Shown here: one piece after another, positions 63,877 through 64,000 of the stretch
How the letters are laid out: each line of letters starts with the position of its first letter
Numbering within the stretch: position 1 is the first letter of the stretch
Assembly (NCBI RefSeq): GCF_039521745.1
Contig: NZ_BAAACT010000018.1
Length of the DNA stretch: 64,000 bases
Reading direction: 5' to 3' (one strand)
DNA from: Faecalicatena contorta
GTDB taxonomy: Bacteria; Bacillota; Clostridia; Lachnospirales; Lachnospiraceae
Position numbers and translations under genes: made by a program
Notes under the pieces: generated by a model
Seen by the model: the letters and a program-made list of their open reading frames with translations, nothing else
Told to the model about the DNA's origin: nothing
Database searches by the model: none

Positions 63877-64000
63877 CAGGCTGTAGACAACTAGCCTCCT
63901 AAGGGGGCGGTTGTCTTTTTCTTTTCTCTGCATATATTAAATGGTATAATTAAATTAATTACAAAAGAAAAGGCAGGTGCCAGGCAATGATGGGGAAAAA
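63877..64000 (+). mobile_element. End of an insertion sequence (partial)
   Basis: The response regulator homology stops at about 63875 and unrelated sequence begins. A strong hairpin follows (arms AGACAAC 63885-63891 and GTTGTCT 63910-63916, inner GCC/GGC), then a T-rich run. Such hairpins near IS ends block transcription entering from outside. A TATAAT box at 63945-63950 precedes a reading frame at 63987. The family cannot be fixed from 124 bp. Confidence 0.5.
63987..64000 (+). CDS. Probable transposase start (cut by window edge)
   Basis: Two consecutive ATG codons then GGG AAA at the end of the window (MMGK). TATAAT lies about 37 bases upstream and an AGG lies close to the start. Only four codons are visible, so the call rests on its place just inside the IS end. 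Confidence 0.3.

Noticed and set aside
1..64000. tRNA, rRNA or complete conjugation machinery
   Set aside because: No cloverleaf, rRNA-like stretch, relaxase, integrase or type IV secretion genes were recognised; only an HTH_16 gene hints at a conjugative element.

Overview
The window looks like chromosomal DNA of an anaerobic, gut-type Clostridia bacterium, most likely Lachnospiraceae (inference). The signs are Gram-positive Shine-Dalgarno sequences, LPxTG-type anchors, YesM/YesN two-component systems, lipoprotein-based sugar ABC importers, an anaerobic sulfatase-maturating enzyme and Clostridia-style mobile DNA. I saw no rRNA, tRNA or CRISPR.

Left part (1-14.5 kb) is accessory DNA built of efflux/resistance modules: a VanRS-like two-component pair (partial), a tandem-MerR regulator with a drug-type ABC exporter, a PadR-controlled MATE pump, and a BcrAB-like ABC exporter with its own histidine kinase and response regulator. 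Three near-identical stand-alone winged-helix genes, plus a decayed fourth, cap these modules. A conjugative-element HTH_16 gene, an IS110/IS1111-type element, a flavodoxin, an unknown gene and a group II intron tail follow.

Middle and right part (14.5-63.9 kb) is a large island for a sulfated algal galactan; agar/porphyran is the best guess. One minus-strand operon encodes secreted, wall-anchored GH50 and GH86-like enzymes with a GH43-like enzyme between them. A divergent AraC regulator faces a UroD-like/GH29 operon. A long minus-strand operon (39977 to 27702) carries three sulfatases, a complete sugar ABC importer, YesM/YesN and a second UroD-like protein. Further modules hold a GH31, a second and third ABC importer, two more UroD-like proteins, three more sulfatases, a GH106-like hydrolase and the anSME that would activate the sulfatases. 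The sulfatases, GH29, GH31 and GH106-like proteins lack signal peptides. The model is therefore surface endo-cleavage, import of sulfated oligosaccharides, and desulfation and debranching inside the cell.

Parts of the island are decaying. GH31 and one sulfatase each carry an in-frame TAA, one solute-binding protein is frameshifted in an A-tract, a GntR regulator is a remnant, an MFS gene and a LacI gene have both lost their N-terminal ends at one junction, and at the right edge a YesN-type regulator is cut by an insertion sequence.

The most interesting points are the wall-anchored agarase/porphyranase system with intracellular sulfatases in a Firmicute, the four UroD-like proteins of unknown role embedded in it (anaerobic O-demethylation of methyl-galactose is one hypothesis), and the repeated winged-helix cassettes.
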